Positions 57,027 through 64,000 of a stretch of DNA of 64,000 nt are shown in pieces. Source of the DNA: Listeria kieliensis. Its GTDB lineage: Bacteria; Bacillota; Bacilli; Lactobacillales; Listeriaceae. Both the position numbers and the translations under genes were made by a program. Below the pieces are notes generated by a model. That model ran no database searches. It was not told the DNA's origin and saw nothing but the letters and a program-made list of their open reading frames with translations. Where the stretch lies: NCBI RefSeq assembly GCF_003369925.1, contig NZ_LARY01000001.1, positions 992,001-1,056,000 of the forward strand, written 5' to 3'. How positions within the stretch are numbered: position 1 is the first letter of the stretch; every line of letters begins with the position of its first letter.

Positions 57027-57703
57027 GTACGCATCACATATCCAGTACCACGGACGGTTTGAATATAACTTTCCTCATCATCATGATCAATTTTATTCCG
57101 CAAGTATCGAACATAAACATCCACGACATTCGTTTCGACTTCTGTTTCATAGCCCCAAACTTTGTTTAGTAATACTTCACGTGTAAGCACAATATTGACA
57201 TTTTCCATCAATGTTAAAAGAAGCTCATATTCACGTTTCGTTAAATCGATCACTTCTTCCCCGCGTCTCACAATCCGACTTTCTTTTTCCACGACCAAGT
57301 CACGGTATTCAAGAGTCGTTTGTTTCGCCGACTGTTCTGCTGTTTCAACGCGCCGCAAAAGCGAACGAAGTCGCGCGAGCAACTCTTCAATCGCAAAAGG
57401 TTTCACGATATAATCATCAGCTCCATGATCAAGACCCGAAACGCGGTCAATCACAGAATCACGTGCTGTAATCATAATAATCGGGGTTTGTTTCACTTGA
57501 CGAATTCTGCGGCAAACTTCCATTCCATTTAAGTGCGGCAGCATCAAGTCAAGCAAAATCGCATCCCATTCTTCATTAAGTGCAAGTTCTAGTCCAGCGC
57601 GACCATCATTTGCAACTGTCGTTTCATAATTTTCATGTTGAAGCTCAAGTTCAATAAAGCGAGCTAAATTTTTTTCATCTTCAACTATCAGGATTTTGCT
57701 CAT
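57023..57703 (-). CDS. lisR: Response regulator LisR (OmpR family)
   Basis: 226 residues. Receiver domain with phospho-acceptor Asp52 (AILLDLMLPHLNG), Thr in IMITARDS and Lys in DYIVKPFAIEELL; OmpR-type winged helix from about 128 (DLTKREYELLLTLMEN, VDVYVRYLRNKID). ATG with AGAGAGG upstream; upstream -35 TTGTTT and -10 TACAAT at 16-bp spacing (57773-57746). Partner kinase follows directly. Confidence 0.96.
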   Translation of the reverse strand: MSKILIVEDEKNLARFIELELQHENYETTVANDGRAGLELALNEEWDAILLDLMLPHLNGMEVCRRIRQVKQTPIIMITARDSVIDRVSGLDHGADDYIVKPFAIEELLARLRSLLRRVETAEQSAKQTTLEYRDLVVEKESRIVRRGEEVIDLTKREYELLLTLMENVNIVLTREVLLNKVWGYETEVETNVVDVYVRYLRNKIDHDDEESYIQTVRGTGYVMRT

Positions 57704-57745
57704 CCAAAAAACCTCTCTTTCGAGTCATGACTATACATCTATTAC

Positions 57746-57773
57746 TATTGTAACGAACTTTAAAGATAAAACA
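57746..57773 (-). promoter_or_regulatory. SigA-type promoter for lisRK
   Basis: Minus strand: -35 TTGTTT (57773-57768), 16-bp spacer, -10 TACAAT (57751-57746). Confidence 0.6.
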
Positions 57774-57857
57774 ACTCTTAACCGCTTGATCCAGCTATTT
57801 TTTAGTAAATTATTATTTAAATCGGTTATATTCTCATGTATTTTTCAGAAAACAAAT

Positions 57858-57905
57858 CAAAAAAGTGACGCATTCTTTCAAGAAGAAAAAATGCGTCACT
57901 TTTTA
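57858..57905 (-). terminator. Terminator after gnd
   Basis: Stem AAAAGTGACGCATT/AATGCGTCACTTTT with T tail on the minus strand. Confidence 0.92.
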
Positions 57906-57912
57906 TAAAGTC

Positions 57913-59331
57913 TTATTCATCTACTTCTGGCCATTCCGTATGGAACGTTCCAGGTTTGTCAACACGTTCGTATGTGTGTGCACCGAAGTAATCCCGTTGC
58001 GCTTGGATCAAGTTTGCAGGAAGCACACTTGAACGGTAGCTATCATAGTAGCTAATAGCTGCTGAGAACGTTGGAACAGGAATTCCTGCTTTCACAGCTT
58101 CTGCAACTACTTCACGAAGCGCCCCTTGATAATTGTCTGCGATGTCTTTGAAATAAGGATCCAGTAACAAATTGTCTAAGTTCTTATCTTTATTATACGC
58201 ATCTGTAATTTTTTGCAAGAAGCGAGCACGGATGATACAACCCGCACGGAAAATCTTAGCAATTTCTCCGTATTGTAAATCCCAATTATACTCATCACTT
58301 GCTGCTTTCATTTGTGCAAAGCCTTGTGCGTAAGAAGCAATTTTACTGAAATATAGCGCCCGACGAACTGATTCGATAAACGCTTTTTTATCCCCACTAA
58401 ATTGATAACTTGAAGGTCCTGTTAAGACAGAACTTGCATGAACACGTTCTTCTTTTAACGCTGAAATATAGCGTGCAAAAACAGATTCAGTAATTAAAGA
58501 AAGTGGCACACCAAGATCTAATGCACTTTGGCTCGTCCATTTCCCAGTTCCTTTTTGTCCTGCTTTATCCAAAATCACATCGACAATCGGTTTCCCTGTC
58601 ACATCATCGCGAACCGTCAAGATGTTTTTAGTAATTTCGATCAAGTAGCTATCTAATTCGCCTTCATTCCATTCAGCGAACACTTCAGCAAGTTCATCAT
58701 GGCTTAAACTAACGATATCTTTTAAAATCGTATAAGCTTCTGCAATTAGTTGCATGTCGCCATATTCGATTCCGTTATGCACCATTTTTACATAATGCCC
58801 TGCCCCGTCTGGACCAATGTATGTTACACATGGTTCCCCGTCAGCCACCGCAGCAATTTCACGCAAGATCGGCGCCACTAGATCATAAGCTTTACGCTGA
58901 CCGCCAGGCATGATAGAAGGACCTTTAAGCGCTCCTTCTTCTCCGCCAGAAACACCTGTTCCAATGAAATTAAAGCCTTCTTCACTCAGCTCTTTGTTAC
59001 GACGAATAGTATCTTTGAAAAAGGCATTTCCGCCATCAATTAAAATATCGCCTTCTGTAAGGAAAGGTTTCACAGCTTCGATCATCATATCAGTTGCTTC
59101 ACCAGCTTTAACCATGATGAGAATGCGGCGTGGAACTTCAAGTGATTCGACAAACTCCTCTAAGCTATATGTCGGAACCAATTTCTTGTCCGGATGTTCT
59201 TCCATCACCGTTTTCGTTTTTTCAGACGAACGGTTAAAAATGGAAACAGTATGACCACGACTTTCAATGTTTAAAGCGAGGTTACGTCCCATAACACCCA
59301 TGCCGATTACTCCAATTTCTTGTTTTGCCAT
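57913..59331 (-). CDS. gnd: 6-phosphogluconate dehydrogenase, decarboxylating
   Basis: Oxidative pentose phosphate pathway: 6-phosphogluconate to ribulose 5-phosphate and CO2 with NAD(P). 472 residues. Rossmann motif [16 protein letters not shown] (about 6-21), NRSS after beta-2 suits NADP, substrate motif [16 protein letters not shown] (about 127-142), catalytic Lys in [15 protein letters not shown] (about 182-196), C-terminal [14 protein letters not shown]. Own promoter (59401-59429), with a small hairpin GACAG/CTGTC in the leader. Confidence 0.97.
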   Translation of the reverse strand: MAKQEIGVIGMGVMGRNLALNIESRGHTVSIFNRSSEKTKTVMEEHPDKKLVPTYSLEEFVESLEVPRRILIMVKAGEATDMMIEAVKPFLTEGDILIDGGNAFFKDTIRRNKELSEEGFNFIGTGVSGGEEGALKGPSIMPGGQRKAYDLVAPILREIAAVADGEPCVTYIGPDGAGHYVKMVHNGIEYGDMQLIAEAYTILKDIVSLSHDELAEVFAEWNEGELDSYLIEITKNILTVRDDVTGKPIVDVILDKAGQKGTGKWTSQSALDLGVPLSLITESVFARYISALKEERVHASSVLTGPSSYQFSGDKKAFIESVRRALYFSKIASYAQGFAQMKAASDEYNWDLQYGEIAKIFRAGCIIRARFLQKITDAYNKDKNLDNLLLDPYFKDIADNYQGALREVVAEAVKAGIPVPTFSAAISYYDSYRSSVLPANLIQAQRDYFGAHTYERVDKPGTFHTEWPEVDE

Positions 59332-59400
59332 TTGAAATATTCTTCCCTTCCTGCTTTTATTCCAGACAGAAAACCTGTCCTACTTTCTTTCAACCCTTTA

Positions 59401-59429
59401 ACTATACCAAAATAGAACGTTACGGGCAA
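59401..59429 (-). promoter_or_regulatory. SigA-type promoter for gnd
   Basis: Minus strand: -35 TTGCCC (59429-59424), 17-bp spacer, -10 TATAGT (59406-59401). Confidence 0.65.
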
Positions 59430-59440
59430 ATGAATCTTCT

Positions 59441-60547
59441 TCACTCACTCGTTTTCGGAAAGGCAGTCACAACTTCCATACCCCGACTTTGAGCTAAGAT
59501 ATCTAAAATAACTTGGGTTAAAACGAGGAGCGAGTCTTGGGTAATTTGTTCGTTTTCTGAATGCGCCTTTTCATAACCAGCAGAAAGGAGTAGCGTTTCA
59601 AATCCGCGGTCATTTAAGATATTCGCATCCGAACCTCCAATAAATCGTACTTCTTTGCTGTCTAGTGCTTGCTGCTTAAGCGCTCTTTTGGCGAGTGTTA
59701 CACTGGGATGAGCTTCTTTTATTTCAAAGCCAGGATAAATGATATGCACATCTGAGCCGACTTTTACGCCGTATTTTTGTTCTGCCTGCGTGAAAGCAAG
59801 CTTCACATTTTCTACTTCAAGAAGCAGTTCTTCTAATAAAAAATAGCCAGATAAGTTCAGTTCTACTTGTACTGCCTCATCTCCCTCTTTGCTCCGTTCT
59901 CCTTCAAACCGAGTCATTTCAAGATTAAACTTAGGCGGAAGTCTGAGCTGTTTGATATGATGCAAAATGGCACGTGCCACATTAATTCCCGAAACATCAC
60001 TTGTTGAAAAGCGTTGCAATACGCGAAAATCCATCTTTGCTTGGGTATCAGAGATCCTCTGGTATGATCCCACTTCGCCCGGTGCATCAAGACAAAAGCC
60101 ATATCTTGCGGAAAGGCAGCTTAATTCAAGCATTTTCACACCTTGCAGGCCACTTTCTTCCTTCGTTGTAAAAATAAACTCAATCGTCCCGTGTGGCATC
60201 CTCGTTTCCTTCAAAGTAGAAATAACTGCAAGAAGTGCCGCGACTCCCGCTTTGTCATCCGCTCCAAGAAACCCAGCCGACGCTTTATAAGTCTTCTCTT
60301 CAAGAATCACTTCTGGTTTTGTTCCATTTGATGCCGTATCTAGATGGGCAACAAAAAAGAGCGCCGGATACTCTTCACTTGTTGAGGGAATCCTCGCAAT
60401 AAGTCCGCCAGCGCCGCTATAGATCACAGGAACCTCTTGACGGTTAAACTCTGCTTCAAGATACCGAATCAGTTCATCTTCTTCACCAGAAGGAGAATAA
60501 ATACGTGTGATGGTTTCAAAATAGGAATGCACATCCGAAATTGCCAT
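59441..60547 (-). CDS. M20/PepT-like tripeptidase (YqjE-like)
   Basis: Zinc aminopeptidase of the M20 family, 368 residues. Metal ligands and catalytic residues: His and Asp in FVAHLDTAS (about 67-75), GADDKAG (bridging Asp, about 95-101), catalytic Glu pair in TTKEESGLQG (about 126-135), Asp in CLDAPGEVG, and a terminal His in YEKAHSENEQI. The dimerisation lid lies at about 178-290. YqjE sits near a 6-phosphogluconate dehydrogenase (yqjI) in Bacillus too; L. monocytogenes annotates its copy as aminotripeptidase. ATG at 60547 with AGAAAGAAGG upstream. Confidence 0.9.
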   Translation of the reverse strand: MAISDVHSYFETITRIYSPSGEEDELIRYLEAEFNRQEVPVIYSGAGGLIARIPSTSEEYPALFFVAHLDTASNGTKPEVILEEKTYKASAGFLGADDKAGVAALLAVISTLKETRMPHGTIEFIFTTKEESGLQGVKMLELSCLSARYGFCLDAPGEVGSYQRISDTQAKMDFRVLQRFSTSDVSGINVARAILHHIKQLRLPPKFNLEMTRFEGERSKEGDEAVQVELNLSGYFLLEELLLEVENVKLAFTQAEQKYGVKVGSDVHIIYPGFEIKEAHPSVTLAKRALKQQALDSKEVRFIGGSDANILNDRGFETLLLSAGYEKAHSENEQITQDSLLVLTQVILDILAQSRGMEVVTAFPKTSE

Positions 60548-60595
60548 GGTAAGCCTTCTTTCTTCGTTCAGTCTCCGCTAAAAGTTAGTTTCACC

Positions 60596-60624
60596 TTGAA
60601 GAACCAAACAAAAATTGTTAAAAT
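60596..60624 (+). promoter_or_regulatory. SigA-type promoter for prli42
   Basis: -35 TTGAAG (60596-60601), 17-bp spacer, -10 TAAAAT (60619-60624). Confidence 0.8.
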
Positions 60625-60671
60625 CGTACTAAATAGAAAAGTTTTCCAGAGAGAGGAGCCTTATAAGTTCT

Positions 60672-60767
60672 ATGTCAAATAAAAAAGTTGTCCGCTTTGT
60701 TGTCATCTTGATGCTGATTGCGATCGTGCTATCAAGTGTTTTAACTGGTGTGCTTATGGTTCTTTAA
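60672..60767 (+). CDS. prli42: Prli42 stressosome-anchoring miniprotein (31 residues)
   Basis: Too short for most gene callers. Encodes 31 residues: basic N-terminus MSNKKVVRF, one hydrophobic helix (about 9-30, VVILMLIAIVLSSVLTGVLM). This matches the Listeria membrane miniprotein Prli42 (DUF4044 type), which tethers stressosome protein RsbR to the membrane through its basic N-terminus to signal SigB activation. Own SigA promoter 48 bp upstream, SD GAGGAG 13 nt before ATG (somewhat long), and a terminator directly after the stop. It lies between the PepT-like and bkdB genes, as I recall for rli42 in L. monocytogenes. Confidence 0.9.
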   Translation: MSNKKVVRFVVILMLIAIVLSSVLTGVLMVL

Positions 60768-60793
60768 AAGTCGAATAAATTCGGCTTTTTTTA
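60766..60793 (+). terminator. Terminator after prli42
   Basis: Stem AAAAGTCGAA/TTCGGCTTTT (one wobble), then T run on the + strand; overlaps the stop codon. Confidence 0.88.
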
Positions 60794-60828
60794 TTATAAA
60801 AAAAGAGCAGCACCCAATGAGCACTACC

Positions 60829-60891
60829 CAAAAACATCTAGGGAGTTTAGGGGTATAAATTCTAGATGTAAATTTCAGTACCCCTAAACTC
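60829..60891 (-). terminator. Overlapping inverted repeats after bkdB, likely terminator
   Basis: Two perfect inverted repeats interlock: ACATCTAG (60834-60841) with CTAGATGT (60862-60869), and GAGTTTAGGGGTA (60843-60855) with TACCCCTAAACTC (60879-60891). On the minus strand the first ends in TTTTT (60833-60829), so it can stop the bkd transcript. The 13-bp second hairpin excludes the first unless a pseudoknot forms. Confidence 0.7.
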
Positions 60892-60907
60892 AGTAATTCA
60901 AACATTG

Positions 60908-62203
60908 TTAGTAAATTGGTGTATTGTCTTTCGAAATTTCTTCGACTTTTTTCTTGATCGCTTGTAAGAAACGACCAGCCATAAGGCCATCCAAAATCCG
61001 GTGGTCAATCGATAAGCACAAGTTAACCATATCACGAATCGCAATCATCTCGTCAATCACAACTGGACGTTTGACAATGGATTCAACTTGTAAGATTGCC
61101 GCTTGTGGATGGTTGATAATGCCCATGGACTGAACGGAGCCGAATGAGCCCGTACTATTCACAGTGAAAGTTCCACCTGACATGTCATCTTGCGTTAATT
61201 TATTATTTCTTGCTTTCGCTGCAAGCTCGCTAACTTCACGCGCGATTCCTTTGATGGATTTTTCATCTGCATTTTTAATGACCGGCACATAAAGCAAATC
61301 ATTGGCCGCAATGGCAATCGAGATATTCACGTCTTTATGCTCAATAATTTTATCGCCTGCCCAAGTGCTGTTTAACGTAGGGAATTCTTTCAGCGTTTGC
61401 GCAACTGCTTTGATAAAGAAAGCAAAATACGTTAAGCTGAACCCTTCCTCTTGCTTAAATTTATCTTTTAAGCTGTTTCTGTAGCGCACAAGGTTTGTTG
61501 CATCTACTTCTGTCATCATCCAAGCGTGTGGAATTTCGTGTTTACTTTCCACCATGTGTTTTGCGATCGCTTTACGAACCCCGCTAACTGGAATTTCACG
61601 GTCGCCATTTGCTGCTTTTGGAAGTTCACTGGCGGCTTTTTCTTGCTTAGGTGCAGCTTCTGTTGCAACTGGTTCTGCGGGTTGACTTACTTGTTGTTGC
61701 GAGCTTGCCCCACCATTTTGAACGAACTGTAAAACATCTTTTCGTGTGATTCGACCGCCTTTTCCGCTTCCTGCGATTTCATTTAAATCCACGCCATGTT
61801 CAGCTGAGAGGCGTAAAACTGCGGGAGAAAGGCGAGCACCAGATGGCGCATTTGCTTTCGCTTGCTGAATATTTCCTCCACCACTTTGGCGAGCATCTTC
61901 AGGTTCTGCTTCCTTTTCAGGCGCTTTTTCTTCTGCACTAGTTTCATCCACATCTTGCGCTTCATCTGTTTCAATCGTACAAATTACAGCGCCAACTTCA
62001 AGCGTTTCATCTTCTTTTGCGATCAGTTCTTTGATCGTTCCCGCATAAGAAGAAGGAACCTCCGCTGTAACCTTATCCGTTAAAACCTCTGCAATTGCAT
62101 CATATTTTTCAACTTTTTGTCCCGGTTCGACTAACCAAGAACTAATCGTTCCTTCCGTTACACTCTCACCGAGCTTTGGCATCGTGATTTCCTTAATTGC
62201 CAC
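60908..62203 (-). CDS. bkdB: Branched-chain 2-oxoacid dehydrogenase E2 (lipoamide acyltransferase)
   Basis: Core of the BKD complex, which makes branched acyl-CoA starters for iso/anteiso fatty acids, key for cold growth in Listeria. 431 residues: lipoyl domain with Lys44 in VLTDKVTAEV, Ala/Pro/Glu-rich linkers, E3/E1-binding domain (about 125-160; LSPAVLRLSAEHGVDLNEI), linker, catalytic domain (about 200-431) with His401 in SIDHRILDG. Starts 17 bp after the E1 beta gene. Confidence 0.96.
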   Translation of the reverse strand: MAIKEITMPKLGESVTEGTISSWLVEPGQKVEKYDAIAEVLTDKVTAEVPSSYAGTIKELIAKEDETLEVGAVICTIETDEAQDVDETSAEEKAPEKEAEPEDARQSGGGNIQQAKANAPSGARLSPAVLRLSAEHGVDLNEIAGSGKGGRITRKDVLQFVQNGGASSQQQVSQPAEPVATEAAPKQEKAASELPKAANGDREIPVSGVRKAIAKHMVESKHEIPHAWMMTEVDATNLVRYRNSLKDKFKQEEGFSLTYFAFFIKAVAQTLKEFPTLNSTWAGDKIIEHKDVNISIAIAANDLLYVPVIKNADEKSIKGIAREVSELAAKARNNKLTQDDMSGGTFTVNSTGSFGSVQSMGIINHPQAAILQVESIVKRPVVIDEMIAIRDMVNLCLSIDHRILDGLMAGRFLQAIKKKVEEISKDNTPIY

Positions 62204-62220
62204 ATTCGTTCACTCCTTCA

Positions 62221-63204
62221 TTAGAATTCAGCTAGCTCACGCATTTTTTCCAGTACTTTATCCGGATTGATCATAAAGAATTTCTCCATCGTCGGTGAAA
62301 ACGGCATCGCAGGAGAATCCGGACCTGCTAAGCGCATAATAGGCGCATCAAGATCGAACAAGCAGTTTTCCGCAATAATCGCAGAAACTTCTCCGATGAT
62401 ACTTCCTTGTAAGTTATCTTCTGTAACAAGGAGTACTTTCCCAGTTTTTTGAGCTGCTTCGATAATAGCTTCTTGATCGAGTGGGTAAATTGTCCGCAAA
62501 TCAAGGATGTGTGCTTCATAGCCATCGCTTGCAAGTCGTTCCGCCGCTTGTTGAGCAAACTCGACCGCAAGACCATAAGTAATTACCGTGATATCGCTAC
62601 CTTCACGTACCACATTAGCCTTTCCGATTGGTACCGTATAATCCGTTTCCGGGACTTCCCCTTTTAGCAACCGGTAAGCGCGTTTATGTTCAAAAAATAA
62701 AACCGGATCGTTATCGCGAATCGCTGCTTTTAACAAGCCTTTCGCATCATACGGGTTCGATGGGATCACGATTTTAAGTCCAGGTTGTCCGAAAAAGACT
62801 TTTTCAACAGACTGTGAGTGATAAAGTGCGCCGTGAACACCACCGCCAAATGGTGCACGGATTACCATCGGAACACTCCAATCATTATTCGAACGATAAC
62901 GAATTCGAGCTGCTTCTGAAATGATTTGGTTGACAGCAGGCATGATGAAATCGGCAAACTGCATTTCTGCAACCGGACGATAGCCATACATGGCTGCTCC
63001 AATTCCAACACCTGCAATAGCTGATTCAGCAAGTGGTGTATCAATCACTCGCTTTTCACCAAACTGATCGTACAATCCAGCAGTTGCTTTAAATACGCCG
63101 CCTTTTTTCCCGACGTCTTCTCCTAAAATGAACACTTTTTCATCGCGTTCCATTTCTTCACGAAGTGCCATCGTAATGGCATCAATATATGAAATGACTG
63201 GCAT
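62221..63204 (-). CDS. bkdAB: Branched-chain 2-oxoacid dehydrogenase E1 beta
   Basis: Beta subunit of the thiamine-diphosphate E1, 327 residues. N-terminal ISYIDAITMALREEMERD, VFILGEDVGKKGGVF (about 24-38), cofactor-contacting Glu in the EDVG segment, and transketolase C-terminal domain (about 200-320; LDLRTIYPLDQEAI). Just downstream of E1 alpha (3-bp gap), so coupled; feeds acyl groups to E2. Confidence 0.96.
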   Translation of the reverse strand: MPVISYIDAITMALREEMERDEKVFILGEDVGKKGGVFKATAGLYDQFGEKRVIDTPLAESAIAGVGIGAAMYGYRPVAEMQFADFIMPAVNQIISEAARIRYRSNNDWSVPMVIRAPFGGGVHGALYHSQSVEKVFFGQPGLKIVIPSNPYDAKGLLKAAIRDNDPVLFFEHKRAYRLLKGEVPETDYTVPIGKANVVREGSDITVITYGLAVEFAQQAAERLASDGYEAHILDLRTIYPLDQEAIIEAAQKTGKVLLVTEDNLQGSIIGEVSAIIAENCLFDLDAPIMRLAGPDSPAMPFSPTMEKFFMINPDKVLEKMRELAEF

Positions 63205-63207
63205 CCT

Positions 63208-64000
63208 TTATTCCTCCCCCGTACGTTCTTCATACACAAAGCGAAGTGCTGATTCCGGCTCCGAGTAAGGCGCATTTTCCGCATACTCAGTCGCTTCATT
63301 CACTTCTTTTGCGATTTCTTTTTCAAGTGTTTCCACATCCGCTTCCGTTAAAAATCCTTCTTCAAGCAGTTCGTTTTTGAAAATCATTAACGGATCATTC
63401 GCTTTAGCACTTTCCACTTCTTCACGAGTTCGGTAAGAGCGGTCATCATCATCTGAGGAGTGCGGTGTAAACCGATAAGAAATCGTCTCAATTAGCGTTG
63501 GCCCTTCCCCTTTTCTTGCCCGATCCGCTGCTTCTTTAAAAGCAAGGTAGACTTCCGCCATGTTGTTCCCGTCTACGCGCACGCCAGGGATTCCGTAACC
63601 TAGCGCCCTGTCTGACAATTTTTCTGCAGCGTATTGTTTTTCGGCAGGAACACTAATCGCATATTTGTTATTGTGGATCACGTACACAACAGGCAATTTA
63701 TGAACACTTGCAAAGTTAATTCCTTCATGGAAATCTCCTTGGTTAGAAGAACCTTCCCCCGTTGATGTGTAAGCTACAATATCATCGCCTGCCATCTGAG
63801 CGGCTAGTCCAATTCCAGCAGCATGCGGGAACTGAGTTGTAACCGGTGAACTTTGTGTCACAATTCGATTTTTCTTTTGTCCGAAGTGCGAAGGCATTTG
63901 TCTACCACCTGAGTTTGGATCTTCAGCTTTCGCAAATGCGGAAAGCATGATATCTTGCGCCGTCATTCCAAAAGCAAGTACAACTGCTAAATCACGATAA
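63208..64000 (-). CDS. bkdAA: Branched-chain 2-oxoacid dehydrogenase E1 alpha (5' end beyond window)
   Basis: About 264 C-terminal residues; the frame stays open to the window end (YRDLAVVLAFGMTAQDI precedes MTAQDIMLS), so the gene starts outside. Thiamine-diphosphate motif STGEGSSNQGDFHEG through HNNKYAIS (the first Gly-Asp replaced by Gly-Glu, as in many E1 alphas), and phosphorylation-loop region YRFTPHSSDDDDRSYR. Upstream in Listeria lie ptb, buk and lpd, outside this window. Confidence 0.95.
   Translation of the reverse strand, partial: YRDLAVVLAFGMTAQDIMLSAFAKAEDPNSGGRQMPSHFGQKKNRIVTQSSPVTTQFPHAAGIGLAAQMAGDDIVAYTSTGEGSSNQGDFHEGINFASVHKLPVVYVIHNNKYAISVPAEKQYAAEKLSDRALGYGIPGVRVDGNNMAEVYLAFKEAADRARKGEGPTLIETISYRFTPHSSDDDDRSYRTREEVESAKANDPLMIFKNELLEEGFLTEADVETLEKEIAKEVNEATEYAENAPYSEPESALRFVYEERTGEE

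Noticed and set aside
60437-60682. 81-codon + strand frame overlapping the start of prli42
   Set aside because: Mostly antisense to the PepT-like gene, out of frame with prli42, no SD.
61283-62083. Several + strand frames inside bkdB
   Set aside because: Reverse readings of the Ala/Glu-rich linkers; bkdB itself is complete.

Overview
The window is a stretch of Gram-positive (Firmicutes) chromosome. Gene content and order point to the family Listeriaceae: Listeria in the broad sense, but apparently not L. monocytogenes. The clearest markers are the block lisR-lisK / yidC / acylphosphatase / DUF1033 / type 2 IPP isomerase / TrhO / YitT / FtsK / BMP lipoprotein, the 31-codon Listeria miniprotein Prli42, and the block recD2 - TPR - mnmA - cysteine desulfurase - 6S RNA - rarA - cymR - amt - aspS - hisS - amidase - dtd - relA - apt - recJ. 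No species was assigned, because no search was possible. Nearly every gene is on the minus strand, as expected for one replichore arm. No insertion sequence, phage, CRISPR array, rRNA or tRNA gene was seen.

Layout. 1-6.1 kb: DNA repair (recD2), a TPR protein, a membrane-anchored hydrolase, the tRNA 2-thiolation pair YrvO-MnmA, 6S RNA and rarA. 6.2-11.5 kb: cymR, then a TetR-MMPL export operon with a perfect 26-bp palindrome, then the ammonium transporter amt behind two GlnR-type boxes, then a small exported protein. 11.5-16.8 kb: hisS-aspS behind a His T-box, an SH3-amidase and dtd. 16.8-25.8 kb: relA, apt-recJ, a LapA-like protein, secDF, a ComN-like protein and yajC. 25.8-32.0 kb: tgt, queA-ruvB-ruvA (stringent-response, Sec translocation, queuosine and Holliday-junction genes), an aldehyde dehydrogenase and yebC.

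Between yebC and rny (about 32.03-32.13 kb) two blocks meet that are far apart in B. subtilis and L. monocytogenes as I recall them, so this is probably a rearrangement junction. The second block runs rny, recA (LexA box), cinA, pgsA, rodZ-like, ymfI, ymfH-ymfF, a BMP-type nucleoside ABC transporter with its lipoprotein, ftsK/spoIIIE and tepA. It continues with yitT, trhO, fni, a DUF1033 protein, acylphosphatase, a small membrane protein plus yidC, lisRK, gnd, an M20 peptidase, prli42 and the branched-chain 2-oxoacid dehydrogenase genes (E2, E1 beta, E1 alpha), the last cut by the window end.

No radically new system is evident; most of the window is conserved core genome. The best leads are local: the TetR/MMPL palindrome, the overlapping inverted repeats between prli42 and bkdB, the paired GlnR boxes on an amt gene with no adjacent glnK, a possibly structured leader before the BMP lipoprotein, and the yebC|rny junction. 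Many true starts are TTG or GTG codons with good Shine-Dalgarno (SD) sequences inside longer open frames; coordinates below use those starts.
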